Origin: an uncultured Aquimarina sp.
GTDB taxonomy: Bacteria > Bacteroidota > Bacteroidia > Flavobacteriales > Flavobacteriaceae
DNA length: 64,000 nt
Direction: 5' to 3'
Assembly: GCF_947495315.1 (NCBI RefSeq)
Contig: NZ_CANLYD010000001.1
Span: 310,001 to 374,000 of the forward strand
Shown here: piece by piece, positions 41,278 to 50,895 of the stretch
Layout: each line of letters opens with the position of its first letter
How positions within the stretch are numbered: the stretch's first letter is position 1
Notes under the pieces: model-generated
Told to the model about the DNA's origin: nothing
Seen by the model: the letters and a program-made list of their open reading frames with translations, nothing else
Database searches by the model: none
Position numbers and translations under genes: made by a program

Positions 41278-44200
41278 TTATTCAGAATAAGCAGGGGTAG
41301 GGACATCCTGTAGCTGATCCACAATTCGACCAATAAGCCATATAAATGGTTCGACTTGCCCGCTTAGCAAACAGGTTCCTTTACAAATACTATGAAGCAA
41401 TCCTTGTACATTAGATGACTGTAAAGCGGAAACAGCAGCCTTATTCGTAAGAAGTAACGAACAAGAAGGCACATCATCATCTGTATGAGTACCCAATGTT
41501 ACGTCTCCGTCCTTAAATAAAATAGTGATTGGTTCAGCTTGCTCAGAAACACTAACGGATATGGCGAGATTTGGGGTTAGTGCAGATACTCCAATAATCG
41601 ATTTTTTTAGATAGTCTATGAATGCACTGGCCCATACCACGACATCAGTATGTGTCATGTTTGGATCACCTGTTTCATCATGCGTCGCAGCGATTTGCTC
41701 ATCTACTTCACGTTCTGCTTCGATGAGAGCTTCTAGCGTTTTGTCTACGTCTTCATAGGTATGAGCGGCCGAGCAGATGAGTCTTAAACGACCTCGTCCG
41801 CTCTCCACAATTGGATAGGTCACTGCAGATGTTTGAATCCCACGTTGATATAAACTCTGTACTATTGCGTAAAGTTTATCCTTATCGCCAAAATGAGGAG
41901 TGACGATAGGACCGTCTCCAGTTCCTAGATCATATCCTGCATCTTCGAATTGCTGGCGCATGTAGCGAGTTGTATCCCATAATCGCTCGCGTAATGCGTC
42001 ATCAGAACGCAGGCGTCGTAATGAAGTGAGTGCTGCTGCCATATCCGCTGGGCTAATCGAAGCCTGAAAGATATATGCTCTGGAAGAGGATTTCATAAGG
42101 TTAACATGCGCTTGACTAGCTGCAACAACTCCACCAAGACTACCTAAGGCTTTGCTGAGTGTTGTCATGATGAAATCTACCTCTTCAGTAACACCTTGAG
42201 CAGCGCAAATACCAGCTCCACCTTTTCCATAAAAACCAAAAGAATGCGCTTCGTCTACTAGAACGAGTGCATTATATTTTTTTGCTGTGCGTACGATTTT
42301 TGCAACCGGTGCAGCACCTTCGCCCATACTATATACACCTTCTAGAACCACTAGAATAGTACGGTATGGTGACACTTCTGACGCTAGGACAGCCTCCAAA
42401 TCAGATGCATCATTGTGTTTGAACGTTCTAATAGTCGCACCGCATAGACGAGCGCCATCAACAATGGATGCGTGACAGAGCTGATCGATAACGACAACAT
42501 CGTTTTTACCTAAAATCCCTGCAATCGCTCCGACATTTGCTGTGTATCCTGTCGGAAACAGACAAGCGCTGGGCTTTCCTACTAAATCAGCAAATTCTGT
42601 TTCGAACTCCAGATGTTGATCGGTCATACCTGACGCAGCAGCAGAGGTGCCCATTCCGGTTCCAAAACGCGCTAAGGCAGTAGAAGCTTCTTCAATGACT
42701 TTCTGGTCGCGGTTTAATCCAAGATATAGATTGGTTGTCCATATAATCGCTTCCTGTTCTTCATCATTGTAGGCATCACCAACTAAGCCTTTTGTCGCGC
42801 TTCCCGTTCGTAACACTTTACTATAAGGGTTTCTGCGATCGTTATTCACCATGCGCAAGACTTCTTGAACCAGTTTGCTCTTATCAGTGACACTCCATGC
42901 AGTTGCTTTTGCAGCCTGAAACGTTGGATGGCTGGACTGAAGATGTGTTTGGAAGCTAGCAAGTGTATCTGTAGCTGCACTAGGCAGTTTATCTGTAGCG
43001 CGTGTATCGGAGCTACTTCCCATCATATCCATAATATAATTGACCAATCCATTTGGGGTGGAGTGTTCAAAGATCGCATTAGCAGACAATTCTCGACCCA
43101 ATAATTTAGTGAGTCGACAACTGAACTCCAATGTAGTTAGTGAGTCGAGGCCAAGACTATCGAATGAATGGTCTGGCAACACATATGCTATATCACTTAA
43201 GTTAAGAAGAGAAGCTACCTCACTCTGAATAATCGACAATAGTGCTGCTTGCTGTTCATTGCTTGAGCCTATCAAACGTTGTATGAGAATGTTGGTGCTA
43301 TTGACTGCTTCAGCACTTGGAGGTATTGCAACTGCACTTTTTTCAAAATATACTTCCTCTTCCAGGCTCATGAGCTTCTTGCGATCGAGTTTGTCATTTG
43401 GTAAAAGAGGTAGTACCTTGAGGTGTTTCACAACTTGAGGAACCATATACTTTGGTAGTCGTTGTGATAAATAAGACTTGACGCTAGCCTCCGTTACTGC
43501 TTCATTTCGGCTTACCACATAGACTACCAGTATTTTTTGACCAGCACCACCATCCACGGCTGCAGCTGCAGCTGCGTCAACACCTTGCATCGACTCAAGT
43601 GTAGACTCAATTTCTTCAAGTTCAATTCGAAAACCCCTGATTTTTACTTGTTGGTCGACTCGACCAAGAAACTCAATCTCTCCATTTTCTGTCCAGCAAC
43701 ACAAATCACCGGTTTTGTACAACCGATTATCAGGAATCAGGTCACTAGGTTTCATCTCGATAAAACGCTCTTTGGTCAGCGCCTGATCATATAAGTAACC
43801 ACGCGCAAGCTTGTTTCCTGCTAGATACAGTTCTCCAGCTACTCCATTAGAAACAGGCTGAAAAGCATCATCCAAAATATATGCACGCGAGTTTGGTACA
43901 GACTTACCAATCGTAATAACTTTAGTACCAGAAGGGATTTCGGCAATGGTCGAATAAACAGTATCTTCGGTAGGACCATATGCGTTTAGTACTCTCAGAC
44001 CCGGTTTTTGTGCATAGACTTGTTCGACCAGTGAGCGTTTGAGCGCTTCACCTCCAAAAACTAGACATTGTATCCCTTCAGGTAATTTTTCTATAGATAT
44101 CAATGCTTGCACCGCTGATGCAACCATTACACATGTTCTCACCTGATCTACTGCAGGAAGTTTGGTAAGTTCAAGGGCGTTTTTTGCTAATATTACTGTG

Positions 44201-45036
44201 CCGCCCAAAGACAAAGTTCCCATAATTTCCATCACTGAAGTATCGAAACATACAGAGGCACCGGCAAATACACCTTTCAGTTCTTGGTCACTAAATTTCT
44301 CACGCATGGATTGGCTCATGGCCACAACACTACGGTGCTCAACAGCAACTCCTTTTGGTTGTCCCGTTGACCCAGAGGTATAGACGACATATGCCAAATC
44401 TTTTGCGGATGTTCGTATAGCGTTATCCGTATGATCGCCCAATGTATTAGTCCACACTAGCTCACGCACTCCGCTGCATAGTTTTGCAGCGTTATCATTA
44501 TCCACGATAGCCGCCACAGCAAGAGAATGCTCTAACATATATCGAATTCGATCTTGTGGATATTCGGGATCCAATGGCACATATGCACATCCCGCTTGCA
44601 TTACACCAATTAGAGCAGCAACCAGTTCCCAAGAGCGGTTCATACATACGCCAACCAGAGATCCTGGTTCTACCTCTCGAATTTTTAGTTCTCCGGCAAC
44701 CTCACTAGCTCGTTTCAAGAGCGTCTTATAATCAATCTTGGTTTTACCATCAATAATTGCCACACGTTTTGGATATTCTAACATTTGCTTGGCAATCAGT
44801 CCACAAATTGTTGTTTCCAAATCGTTGCCAATTTTTTGAGCTAGCTCTTTCTCCATTAGTTTTTGCAAATCTTGGGCATCCATCCCAATGATTTCTTCTG
44901 CATCCTTCACTCCAGCTGCATGTAACATGAGCTGTCGATTGTTAGCAATTTCACGCTTGCTCGATCCTGAATTAAAACGGTCTAATTTATCCTTATTGGT
45001 TAATAGCTCGTTAAAAAACTTAGTTAATTTATCCAT
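41278..45036 (-). CDS. Adenylation-carrier-alpha-oxoamine synthase fusion (NRPS-like, SCP2-like tail)
   Basis: The 1252-aa protein has these domains in order. An NRPS-type adenylation domain (~75-570) has [16 protein letters not shown] (~220), [34 protein letters not shown] and [11 protein letters not shown] carrier domain has the phosphopantetheine serine in [11 protein letters not shown] (~627). A PLP-dependent alpha-oxoamine synthase (~745-1110) has [16 protein letters not shown] and the Schiff-base Lys in [12 protein letters not shown] (~960). The tail (~1120-1252) resembles SCP2. The layout predicts that a carrier-bound aminoacyl unit is released by decarboxylative condensation with a second amino acid, giving an alpha-aminoketone. 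It is visibly GC-richer than its neighbours and has no pathway partners nearby, which suggests transfer. Confidence 0.88.
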   Translation of the reverse strand: MDKLTKFFNELLTNKDKLDRFNSGSSKREIANNRQLMLHAAGVKDAEEIIGMDAQDLQKLMEKELAQKIGNDLETTICGLIAKQMLEYPKRVAIIDGKTKIDYKTLLKRASEVAGELKIREVEPGSLVGVCMNRSWELVAALIGVMQAGCAYVPLDPEYPQDRIRYMLEHSLAVAAIVDNDNAAKLCSGVRELVWTNTLGDHTDNAIRTSAKDLAYVVYTSGSTGQPKGVAVEHRSVVAMSQSMREKFSDQELKGVFAGASVCFDTSVMEIMGTLSLGGTVILAKNALELTKLPAVDQVRTCVMVASAVQALISIEKLPEGIQCLVFGGEALKRSLVEQVYAQKPGLRVLNAYGPTEDTVYSTIAEIPSGTKVITIGKSVPNSRAYILDDAFQPVSNGVAGELYLAGNKLARGYLYDQALTKERFIEMKPSDLIPDNRLYKTGDLCCWTENGEIEFLGRVDQQVKIRGFRIELEEIESTLESMQGVDAAAAAAVDGGAGQKILVVYVVSRNEAVTEASVKSYLSQRLPKYMVPQVVKHLKVLPLLPNDKLDRKKLMSLEEEVYFEKSAVAIPPSAEAVNSTNILIQRLIGSSNEQQAALLSIIQSEVASLLNLSDIAYVLPDHSFDSLGLDSLTTLEFSCRLTKLLGRELSANAIFEHSTPNGLVNYIMDMMGSSSDTRATDKLPSAATDTLASFQTHLQSSHPTFQAAKATAWSVTDKSKLVQEVLRMVNNDRRNPYSKVLRTGSATKGLVGDAYNDEEQEAIIWTTNLYLGLNRDQKVIEEASTALARFGTGMGTSAAASGMTDQHLEFETEFADLVGKPSACLFPTGYTANVGAIAGILGKNDVVVIDQLCHASIVDGARLCGATIRTFKHNDASDLEAVLASEVSPYRTILVVLEGVYSMGEGAAPVAKIVRTAKKYNALVLVDEAHSFGFYGKGGAGICAAQGVTEEVDFIMTTLSKALGSLGGVVAASQAHVNLMKSSSRAYIFQASISPADMAAALTSLRRLRSDDALRERLWDTTRYMRQQFEDAGYDLGTGDGPIVTPHFGDKDKLYAIVQSLYQRGIQTSAVTYPIVESGRGRLRLICSAAHTYEDVDKTLEALIEAEREVDEQIAATHDETGDPNMTHTDVVVWASAFIDYLKKSIIGVSALTPNLAISVSVSEQAEPITILFKDGDVTLGTHTDDDVPSCSLLLTNKAAVSALQSSNVQGLLHSICKGTCLLSGQVEPFIWLIGRIVDQLQDVPTPAYSE

Positions 45037-45811
45037 TTATTTCTTCTTTTTTATAAAAGTATAGGAAGCATAGATATGTTGAATAAAAAGGAAGTATACA
45101 ATAAGTAGACCTGGAGAAATAAGCTGTTAAAAAAAAGTGCACAAGAAGTGGACAGAAAACTGTATATTGTTGCTAATAAGGTTTTTGAATTTAATTTTAT
45201 TTTGTAATATTGAATAATTTAAATTACACTTTTAGTGCTGTTTTGAGCTAAATTATGAGATAAAACTATTTCATATAAGAAATAGTTTAGTATTGAAAAA
45301 ATGAAAGTGTTTGGACTTTTGCAAATCAAAATTTTATTTCCATTTTTTTTGAACTATCAGTAGAGCTCGATCCTACTTATTTTACATACAATCTAGATCC
45401 TTGTAAACATTAAGAAAATAAGATAGGGAAGTCGTAGAAAAATTATTTTTATGGTTAAAACATTCGGACAGACGAATTGAAATTTTGAGAAATCAGGTTT
45501 TCATTTGATCAATTTATTTAATCTAGTTTTTCAATCTCGAATCATCCAAACCAAAGAGATATGGGAATTCATATCACACTTCTTCATATGATTGCGGATT
45601 CGTCCAATAGTTTATTCTTAGTTTGTTCAAAGAGATGGAACGACCTGTTGGAAAGAATAACTACAGGAACACACCTAAGAATTTCTAATACCCGTTTTTA
45701 AGGATATTGAAACTCTATCTCTACTTCGACTAAGCTCAGCACTAGTCTCAATTGGTAAACTTTATGTTTGACGACAACAAAGAATTACTGATAACTAGTA
45801 TAAGCCGCTTA
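45037..45811. other. 775-bp non-coding region
   Basis: No open frame can be supported. A REP-like core TCGACTAAGCTC is at 45726-45737. The first 300 bp, upstream of the NRPS-like gene, are very AT-rich and should hold its promoter, but no clear -33/-7 pair was identified on the minus strand. Confidence 0.4.
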
Positions 45812-47908
45812 TTACTTTTTTTCTCGAAATCCATTTTCAGTAATTACCTCAATTCGTGAAGTATTTGATTTTACTTCAGCTTTTGTAAACCAGGCATCAC
45901 GCAGTTCTTTTTTAGAAAATAACTCCAACTGATCTCCGAAATGTGGAGAATCTTTTTGCGTTGCGTTACCATAAGAAAGTAACACTTTTGCTTTTACGGC
46001 ATCACCAAACTCAATAACACCAACCCAGGAATCACCACCCCCTACAAACATGTTGTCATCAGTAGCATGACCCGGCCAGGCAACACGAAATACGCCCATA
46101 GATCCATCAGAGCCGTTTGCTGGTAAATTTTTGCCATTGTAGTTTATTCTATAATAGGTTCCCCAGGCGATGTCTAAGCTTCCAAACTTAGCTTCTAACT
46201 CTTGTACGGTTTTTTCTAATAATTGAACCGCACGGTCGGGATCTGCGATACCATCTGGTGTGGTGTTGGGTTTCTCTATATTCCATTTTTCTTTGTAGTT
46301 GGTATTGTTCCAGGTATTAAATTTTTGTGCCCAAGCATAAAATAAAAGCATACCCTTGCTATCTGCATCTGCGGTTCTGTCCCAATTTTCTAAAACGACT
46401 TTAGCCCTTTTAGCTAATTCGGAATCAGAGGAATCTATCGCTATAAATAAATCATCTAAAATCCTATCTGCAAATTCTAAACGGGTAGACAATTTGTAAT
46501 CAACCAATTCATCAAAAGTTATGGATTCATCTTCGATAAGCATTCTTGCAGAACGTTGAGGTCTAAAGCTCATACTTTGTGGAGACATGTATCCAGGAAA
46601 ATCATCTGGGTTCAAAGACATGGGAATGGTACTTGTCCACGGTGGATCATTGGCATTTTGCAGCCAACCGTTTACAGGGTTTTTAACTTTTGGTAAATCA
46701 ACATACTCATGAACTTCGGTCCATATATCAGCAGATTTTCCGCCGGGGATTATACGATCCCAATACCCCCAAGCATCTTCAGTTCGCTTGGGTACTAAAC
46801 CATTGAATAGATAGAAAATATCTCCTGATTTATCGGCATACATCACATTCCAAAAAGGAATTTGTGCCATTTTTAAAGCAGATTCAAATTCATTGAAGTT
46901 ATTACTATTGATCATTCGCCACCACTGTAATAGCATATTGGGTCTATCTAAACCTACCATACGTAAGGTTAAAACTTTATTTTCGGTTTTATTGACTACA
47001 GGACCATGAATCGTTTTTAGTATCGGAATTTCTTCATCAATCATTTTACCATCTTTAAGTTTTATCTTAATTGTTTTCGGCGAAGTTTCAAACGCTTTCT
47101 GCTCACCGTCTAATACATAGCCTTCGCCTTTGAGGTCTAATTCATAAGTGTCGGCATTATCTATGGTATTATTCGTATGAGTCCAGCCAAGATTTTTATT
47201 AAAACCAATGGCAATTCCAGGAAAACCTACCAGCGTTGCACCGTACATGTTTTTGTCTTTTAAATTTAAATGAGACTCAAAAAACAAAAATTCTTGCCAC
47301 CAGGGCAAATGAGGATTTTGAACCAACATTGCATTCCCAGAAGCGGAACGACTAGGTGCTATAGCATAAGCATTGGAACCCATATCAGGCCATTGCTGGA
47401 CACGGCCTAAATCGTTTCCCGCAATGAAACGTGTAAAAATGACATACATACTGTGCATATTCACGTCTTTTGTGGTTAAAGGTAAAACCACTTTATTCTT
47501 TTCATCAATCGCCTCAGGATGTGATGCTGCGTACGCATTCATTCCGTTTATAAAAGATTCGTATATGATTTTTAGTTCGGGGTCTTGACTTTTTTCCCAA
47601 TCATCTGCTAATTGATCAAAACCCAAGGTGTGAATTAGCCTATCATTACCAAATTGCTCTTGCCCCCAGTATTCTGCTCCTTTTCCTCTAGCACTTCCAT
47701 AAAGTTTTAAAACAAGATTTGCGTGATTATGCATTTGGGCCCATCCTTGAGCATAGAACAGTTCTTCCACAGTGTCGGCTGTAATATGGGGAACACCCCA
47801 GGTATCCCAAGCAATTTGGGTTGCGGTTTTTTCTACCTGAGCGCAAGCGCTGGTTAAAAAAGAAACCAGGATCAGCGTAAAGAAAAGTTTAGTTTTCATA
47901 TTTTTCAA
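45812..47908 (-). CDS. Penicillin acylase-family Ntn hydrolase (exported)
   Basis: The 698-aa precursor has a lipoprotein-like signal (LILVSFLTSAC). The alpha chain holds AWDTWGVPHITADTVEELFY and AQGWAQMHNHANLVLK; the autocleavage site DMGSNAYAIAPSRSASGNA exposes the catalytic serine (~177); the beta chain continues to the end with NTIDNADTYELDLKGEG. The family hydrolyses amide bonds of penicillins, acyl-homoserine lactones or cyclic lipopeptides; aculeacin/AHL-type is more likely than penicillin here, but the substrate is not readable. It is exported to the periplasm or outer membrane. No obvious operon partner is present. Confidence 0.92.
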   Translation of the reverse strand: MKNMKTKLFFTLILVSFLTSACAQVEKTATQIAWDTWGVPHITADTVEELFYAQGWAQMHNHANLVLKLYGSARGKGAEYWGQEQFGNDRLIHTLGFDQLADDWEKSQDPELKIIYESFINGMNAYAASHPEAIDEKNKVVLPLTTKDVNMHSMYVIFTRFIAGNDLGRVQQWPDMGSNAYAIAPSRSASGNAMLVQNPHLPWWQEFLFFESHLNLKDKNMYGATLVGFPGIAIGFNKNLGWTHTNNTIDNADTYELDLKGEGYVLDGEQKAFETSPKTIKIKLKDGKMIDEEIPILKTIHGPVVNKTENKVLTLRMVGLDRPNMLLQWWRMINSNNFNEFESALKMAQIPFWNVMYADKSGDIFYLFNGLVPKRTEDAWGYWDRIIPGGKSADIWTEVHEYVDLPKVKNPVNGWLQNANDPPWTSTIPMSLNPDDFPGYMSPQSMSFRPQRSARMLIEDESITFDELVDYKLSTRLEFADRILDDLFIAIDSSDSELAKRAKVVLENWDRTADADSKGMLLFYAWAQKFNTWNNTNYKEKWNIEKPNTTPDGIADPDRAVQLLEKTVQELEAKFGSLDIAWGTYYRINYNGKNLPANGSDGSMGVFRVAWPGHATDDNMFVGGGDSWVGVIEFGDAVKAKVLLSYGNATQKDSPHFGDQLELFSKKELRDAWFTKAEVKSNTSRIEVITENGFREKK

Positions 47909-48427
47909 TTAGATGTTTATTATTAGTACCTTAAATAAGTTTAATACGGGGATGTAGTTATCTACAGCACCATATTTTTAATAAAACATACATAGAATTT
48001 ATACAAGATGCTATGGTTTCTTATGGAAAACTACAACGGTTTGTTCGTATGTTGTTTTAAAAAAAGTAAATAATTTGGGGAAATGCATCTAAGCTAAACA
48101 TTTATTCTGTAAATATTAGTTCGATATAAGGATTTGGTTTAAAAAAGCCGTCAAATAGAGCGATTTTTCATAGTGACCTCTCGACTAGGCTCTAGGTGAC
48201 AGGCATGTCGAGACGGATTGGATTAAAAAGTTCTCGATAAACTTTTCACTATGGTCAAAGTACTCCTGACGGGATGAGATACGCCGGCAGTTTTTGTTGT
48301 TTTTTGTCATTCCAGTGTAGACTGGAATCCACCGTGTGCTTTTTGCTATGATTTTGGATTCCGCTATGCAGCGGAATGACAATAACGGGAAGGGCTTAGA
48401 TTGAAAGTTCCCAAGAGTAGACTCAAT
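47909..48427. other. Non-coding region with REP-like and paired-hairpin repeats
   Basis: It contains a TCGACTAGGCTC core (48181-48192) and the two-hairpin element at 48306-48380. A 65-codon frame at 48185-48382 is made of these repeats and is not a gene. From 47909 to 48170 nothing else is recognised. Confidence 0.5.
48306..48380. repeat. 75-bp element of two facing hairpins (GTCATTCC...GGAATGAC)
   Basis: ATTCCAGT-GTAG-ACTGGAAT (48309-48328) and ATTCCGCT-ATGC-AGCGGAAT (48358-48377) are two hairpins in inverted arrangement. The outer ends GTCATTCC and GGAATGAC are complementary, so the whole can fold as one unit. This is the form of a BIME or a small MITE. Confidence 0.75.
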
Positions 48428-48622
48428 TTAAGGTTCTTTAGTTGGAGTAGGTCTTTTTCCAGATCCCCATACAACATATAAGAAAACCAATATGAAAATA
48501 ACTACTTCAGATATTGTCAATCCATTTCCAAAAATGTATGAAATTCCAACATATAGTACAGTCAAAATAGCAACGGTTCTTAAAGTCCAGTTATTCCTTA
48601 AAATTTCGAATATTTTGTTCAT
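48428..48622 (-). CDS. Small two-helix membrane protein, 64 aa
   Basis: There are two transmembrane segments (LRTVAILTVLYVGISYIFG and ISEVVIFILVFLYVVWGSG), a basic N-terminus (MNKIFEILRNNW), and a Pro/Lys tail (KRPTPTKEP). No family is recognised. Its membrane topology and start are unambiguous, and it precedes the isochorismatase-type gene's stop by 62 bp on the same strand. Confidence 0.6.
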   Translation of the reverse strand: MNKIFEILRNNWTLRTVAILTVLYVGISYIFGNGLTISEVVIFILVFLYVVWGSGKRPTPTKEP

Positions 48623-48684
48623 TTTATCTATGTTGCTTTTATCAATTTGGTCAATCTAGTTAATTAGTTTTCTAAACAAATAAT

Positions 48685-49257
48685 TTAACCAAAAACATTC
48701 AGCATTTCTTCTGTCTGTACAATCGTAGCAAACTCATCCTTAAGATTCGCAATTTCTATATCATGAACTATTTGTGCATCATATCGCCGACCGTTGGCAC
48801 CGATTTTATCAAAAGCTGCTACACCATCTTCAATCAAAAACACATTAAATCCATAGTTAGATGCCATTCTGGTACTGGTAGATACACAATGTTCTGTGGT
48901 AAGTCCTACTACGACTACATTTTGGATACCAGCATCTTCTAATTGTGCTTTTAGATCTGTGCCGATAAAAGCGCTGTTTACATCTTTTTCGATCACAGGT
49001 TCGTTGGGTTCCGGTACAATAAAATCCTGGAAGTCATTGCCAGGTTTTCCTTTGGCTAAAGGGGATTCCGGATTGGTGGAGCAGTGTTTTACATGATAAA
49101 TTGGTAAGGCTTCTATTCTCCATTTTTTTAGTAAGGCCTCTATGTTTTTTTCTGCTTGTGGATTATTTCGTTCGGTACCGTAATATCCAGGACTGTTGAT
49201 GCCTTTTTGCACATCTATTAGCAAGAGTGCCGGATTGTCTTTTTTGGTCAATGTCAT
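48685..49257 (-). CDS. Isochorismatase-family cysteine hydrolase
   Basis: The 190-aa protein carries the triad layout of the family: Asp in ALLLIDVQKG (~14), Lys in the VNSAFIGTDLKAQL region (VIEKDVNSAF, ~93), and the nucleophile Cys in GLTTEHCVSTSTRMAS (~127). Members hydrolyse isochorismate, nicotinamide or N-carbamoyl compounds; the subfamily here is unclear. It is cytoplasmic, with no signal peptide. Downstream on the same strand is the 64-aa membrane protein; upstream is a cluster of hairpin repeats. Confidence 0.88.
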   Translation of the reverse strand: MTLTKKDNPALLLIDVQKGINSPGYYGTERNNPQAEKNIEALLKKWRIEALPIYHVKHCSTNPESPLAKGKPGNDFQDFIVPEPNEPVIEKDVNSAFIGTDLKAQLEDAGIQNVVVVGLTTEHCVSTSTRMASNYGFNVFLIEDGVAAFDKIGANGRRYDAQIVHDIEIANLKDEFATIVQTEEMLNVFG

Positions 49258-49276
49258 TGTTTACTTTTTTTATAAG

Positions 49277-49386
49277 CTCCCTTCTTTTTTAAAGAAGGGA
49301 ATGAATCCGCCCAAGGCGGAGAAAGGGGAGTTAAACCCTCCGTCTCAAACTGCGTTTGAGCCACCTCCCTTTATTTAAAAGGGAGG
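49277..49386. repeat. 110-bp element of four hairpins next to a DUF559 gene
   Basis: There are four perfect stems in a row: CCCTTCTTT/AAAGAAGGG (49279-49299), TCCGCC/GGCGGA (49306-49320), CTCAAAC/GTTTGAG (49344-49360) and CCTCCCTTT/AAAGGGAGG (49364-49386). The outer ends (CTCCC...GGGAG) are also inverted. It lies 15 bp beyond the stop of the DUF559 gene. Structured like a non-autonomous mobile or REP-type element. Confidence 0.85.
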
Positions 49387-49401
49387 AACTTTTTTTTAAA
49401 T

Positions 49402-49770
49402 TTATGTTTTAAAATTATCTTTTATTTCTGCTAAAACATATGGTAAATGATCGAAAATCATTTTGTTTTCAAATCTTATTACGTTAAATCTTAGCTCATT
49501 CAGTCGTTTTGTTCTTATTTCATCTTTTTCCTGAGCTTGGGGTGTATTGTGAATTTCACCGTCTAGTTCTATAACTAGCTTTTCTGATGCACAATAAAAA
49601 TCCACTATATAATACTCAATACTATGCTGCCTCTGAAAACGTTTCCCTTCTAGTTTCCTAGCTTTTAATTCTTTCCAAAGAAAAACTTCTGCAGGAGTAC
49701 TATTTTTTCTTAGTGTCCTTCTAAACTCTTGGAGCTCTTTTTTAGAATGAATTTGTTTTTTATTTAGCAC
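49402..49770 (-). CDS. DUF559 endonuclease-domain protein, 122 aa
   Basis: It starts with SKKELQEFRRTLRKNSTPAE, then VFLWKELKARKLEGKRFQRQ and YYIVDFYCASEKLVIELDGE (the D...E/DG core of the restriction-endonuclease-like fold related to Vsr), then EIRTKRLNELRFNVIRFEN. The D-x(n)-E-x-D-G pattern at ~60-75 is intact, so nuclease activity is likely. The cellular role is not known. Hairpin-rich sequence lies on both flanks (49277-49386 and 49838-49869). Confidence 0.88.
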   Translation of the reverse strand: MLNKKQIHSKKELQEFRRTLRKNSTPAEVFLWKELKARKLEGKRFQRQHSIEYYIVDFYCASEKLVIELDGEIHNTPQAQEKDEIRTKRLNELRFNVIRFENKMIFDHLPYVLAEIKDNFKT

Positions 49771-49837
49771 GGTTTCTTTTTTAAAAGGAAGGCAGATTTC
49801 GAACTTTGGGTAATCATAGAAAGTTCGGAAACTTTTA

Positions 49838-49869
49838 CCGGTACATTTCGACTACGCTCAATGTACCGG
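49838..49869. repeat. REP-like hairpin with TCGACTACGCTC loop
   Basis: CCGGTACATT (49838-49847) and AATGTACCGG (49860-49869) form a perfect 10-bp stem around the 12-nt core TCGACTACGCTC. The same core, inverted, is the loop of the unrelated stem at 41098-41121. It sits 10 bp after the DUF2490 gene's stop. Confidence 0.85.
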
Positions 49870-49878
49870 TGAAATTAT

Positions 49879-50562
49879 TTATTCTTTCTTCCTAAAGTCG
49901 GTATTATAGATGATACCTAACTGTAATCGGTCAAAATTTGCTCCAGTAAAATGATTTTTTAGATACCCTAATTGAATACTAAAATTAGATTGTACGTTAT
50001 ACCCAACAGCTCCATACAATCGATTCTGACCAAAAATAGGTTCTTGTAGATTGATAAACACTTCGTCATACACATTCAGGAACCATGTATCATTAAAAGG
50101 GTAGGTGAGTTGTAATCGATATCGTGCGCGATGTTCTGTAAAATCATCAAACTGAGTGCTGATAAAACGTTGTTCTAACCGATATCGATGCTCAAACTTT
50201 ACTTTCCCTACTTCGTTTTTAAGTATAAACTGCTCAAATATTCTGTGTTCATTGCTGTTTTCTTCATCCGTGATATCCGCAAAAGTTCCATCGGTATTAA
50301 TATATCCATATCCAATAGTAGCAATTGCATTATCTGTGAGATGATAATTTAAACCAGTACGCAGTAATAGTTGATTAAACGTACCTACAACCTCATAGAA
50401 TCTAAACTGCGCTTCAGAATGAATACTCAGTTTATCTGTTATTCGATTGGTTCCAAAATACATATACCAAGCACCCCATTCATCTTCTCCGGTTTCTTGG
50501 GCTTTGGTGTTTGTTATAGTAATAATTGTTAGTATTGCTGTAAGTACAATGATTTTTCTCAT
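49879..50562 (-). CDS. DUF2490-family outer-membrane protein
   Basis: A signal peptide (MRKIIVLTAILTIITITNTK) precedes a 205-residue beta-barrel-like domain with the family's opening DEWGAWYMYFGTNRITDKLS and alternating strands (LLRTGLNYHLTDNAIATIGY; RLEQRFISTQFDDFTEHRAR; LQLGIIYNTDF). Members are small outer-membrane proteins of unknown function, often annotated as phosphate-selective-porin-like. It is monocistronic by appearance, with a hairpin after the stop. Confidence 0.85.
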   Translation of the reverse strand: MRKIIVLTAILTIITITNTKAQETGEDEWGAWYMYFGTNRITDKLSIHSEAQFRFYEVVGTFNQLLLRTGLNYHLTDNAIATIGYGYINTDGTFADITDEENSNEHRIFEQFILKNEVGKVKFEHRYRLEQRFISTQFDDFTEHRARYRLQLTYPFNDTWFLNVYDEVFINLQEPIFGQNRLYGAVGYNVQSNFSIQLGYLKNHFTGANFDRLQLGIIYNTDFRKKE

Positions 50563-50895
50563 CTATTTGTTTTATTGTTTTTTATCGATATACCTGAAAT
50601 TAAAGACAGGCAGGTGAAATTTGCCAATTGTCTTTCTGAGGACATCATCCATGGTATTATGGTTCATTTTCCCTCTTGAGAGTGATGGCATTTCAACAAA
50701 TTTATATTTTGTTAGAGATTCTTAGGTGTGTTAAGTAGTAATTTTATCACTCAGACAGACATACCTCTAACCCCTCCGGAGAGGGGAGTGTTTTTACTTA
50801 AATAATTCATTATTTTTATTCAAGTTAGCATATCGAATTGGCGCTTTTTCCGATTAACGTTCCTAGATGCACAACGGGTATGATAACGCTTTGTT
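50563..50895. other. Intergenic region with one GC-rich hairpin
   Basis: CCCCTC-CGGA-GAGGGG (50771-50786) followed by AGTGTTTTTA is a terminator-like hairpin, about 110 bp beyond the S9 peptidase stop when read on the minus strand. It could equally be a fragment of the GGGAG-type repeat at 49277-49386. No open frame is seen. Confidence 0.45.

Noticed and set aside
48185..48382. 65-codon minus-strand frame
   Set aside because: Made up of REP-like and paired-hairpin repeat sequence.
49196..49378. 60-codon plus-strand frame
   Set aside because: It lies over the four-hairpin element and the start of the isochorismatase-family gene on the other strand.
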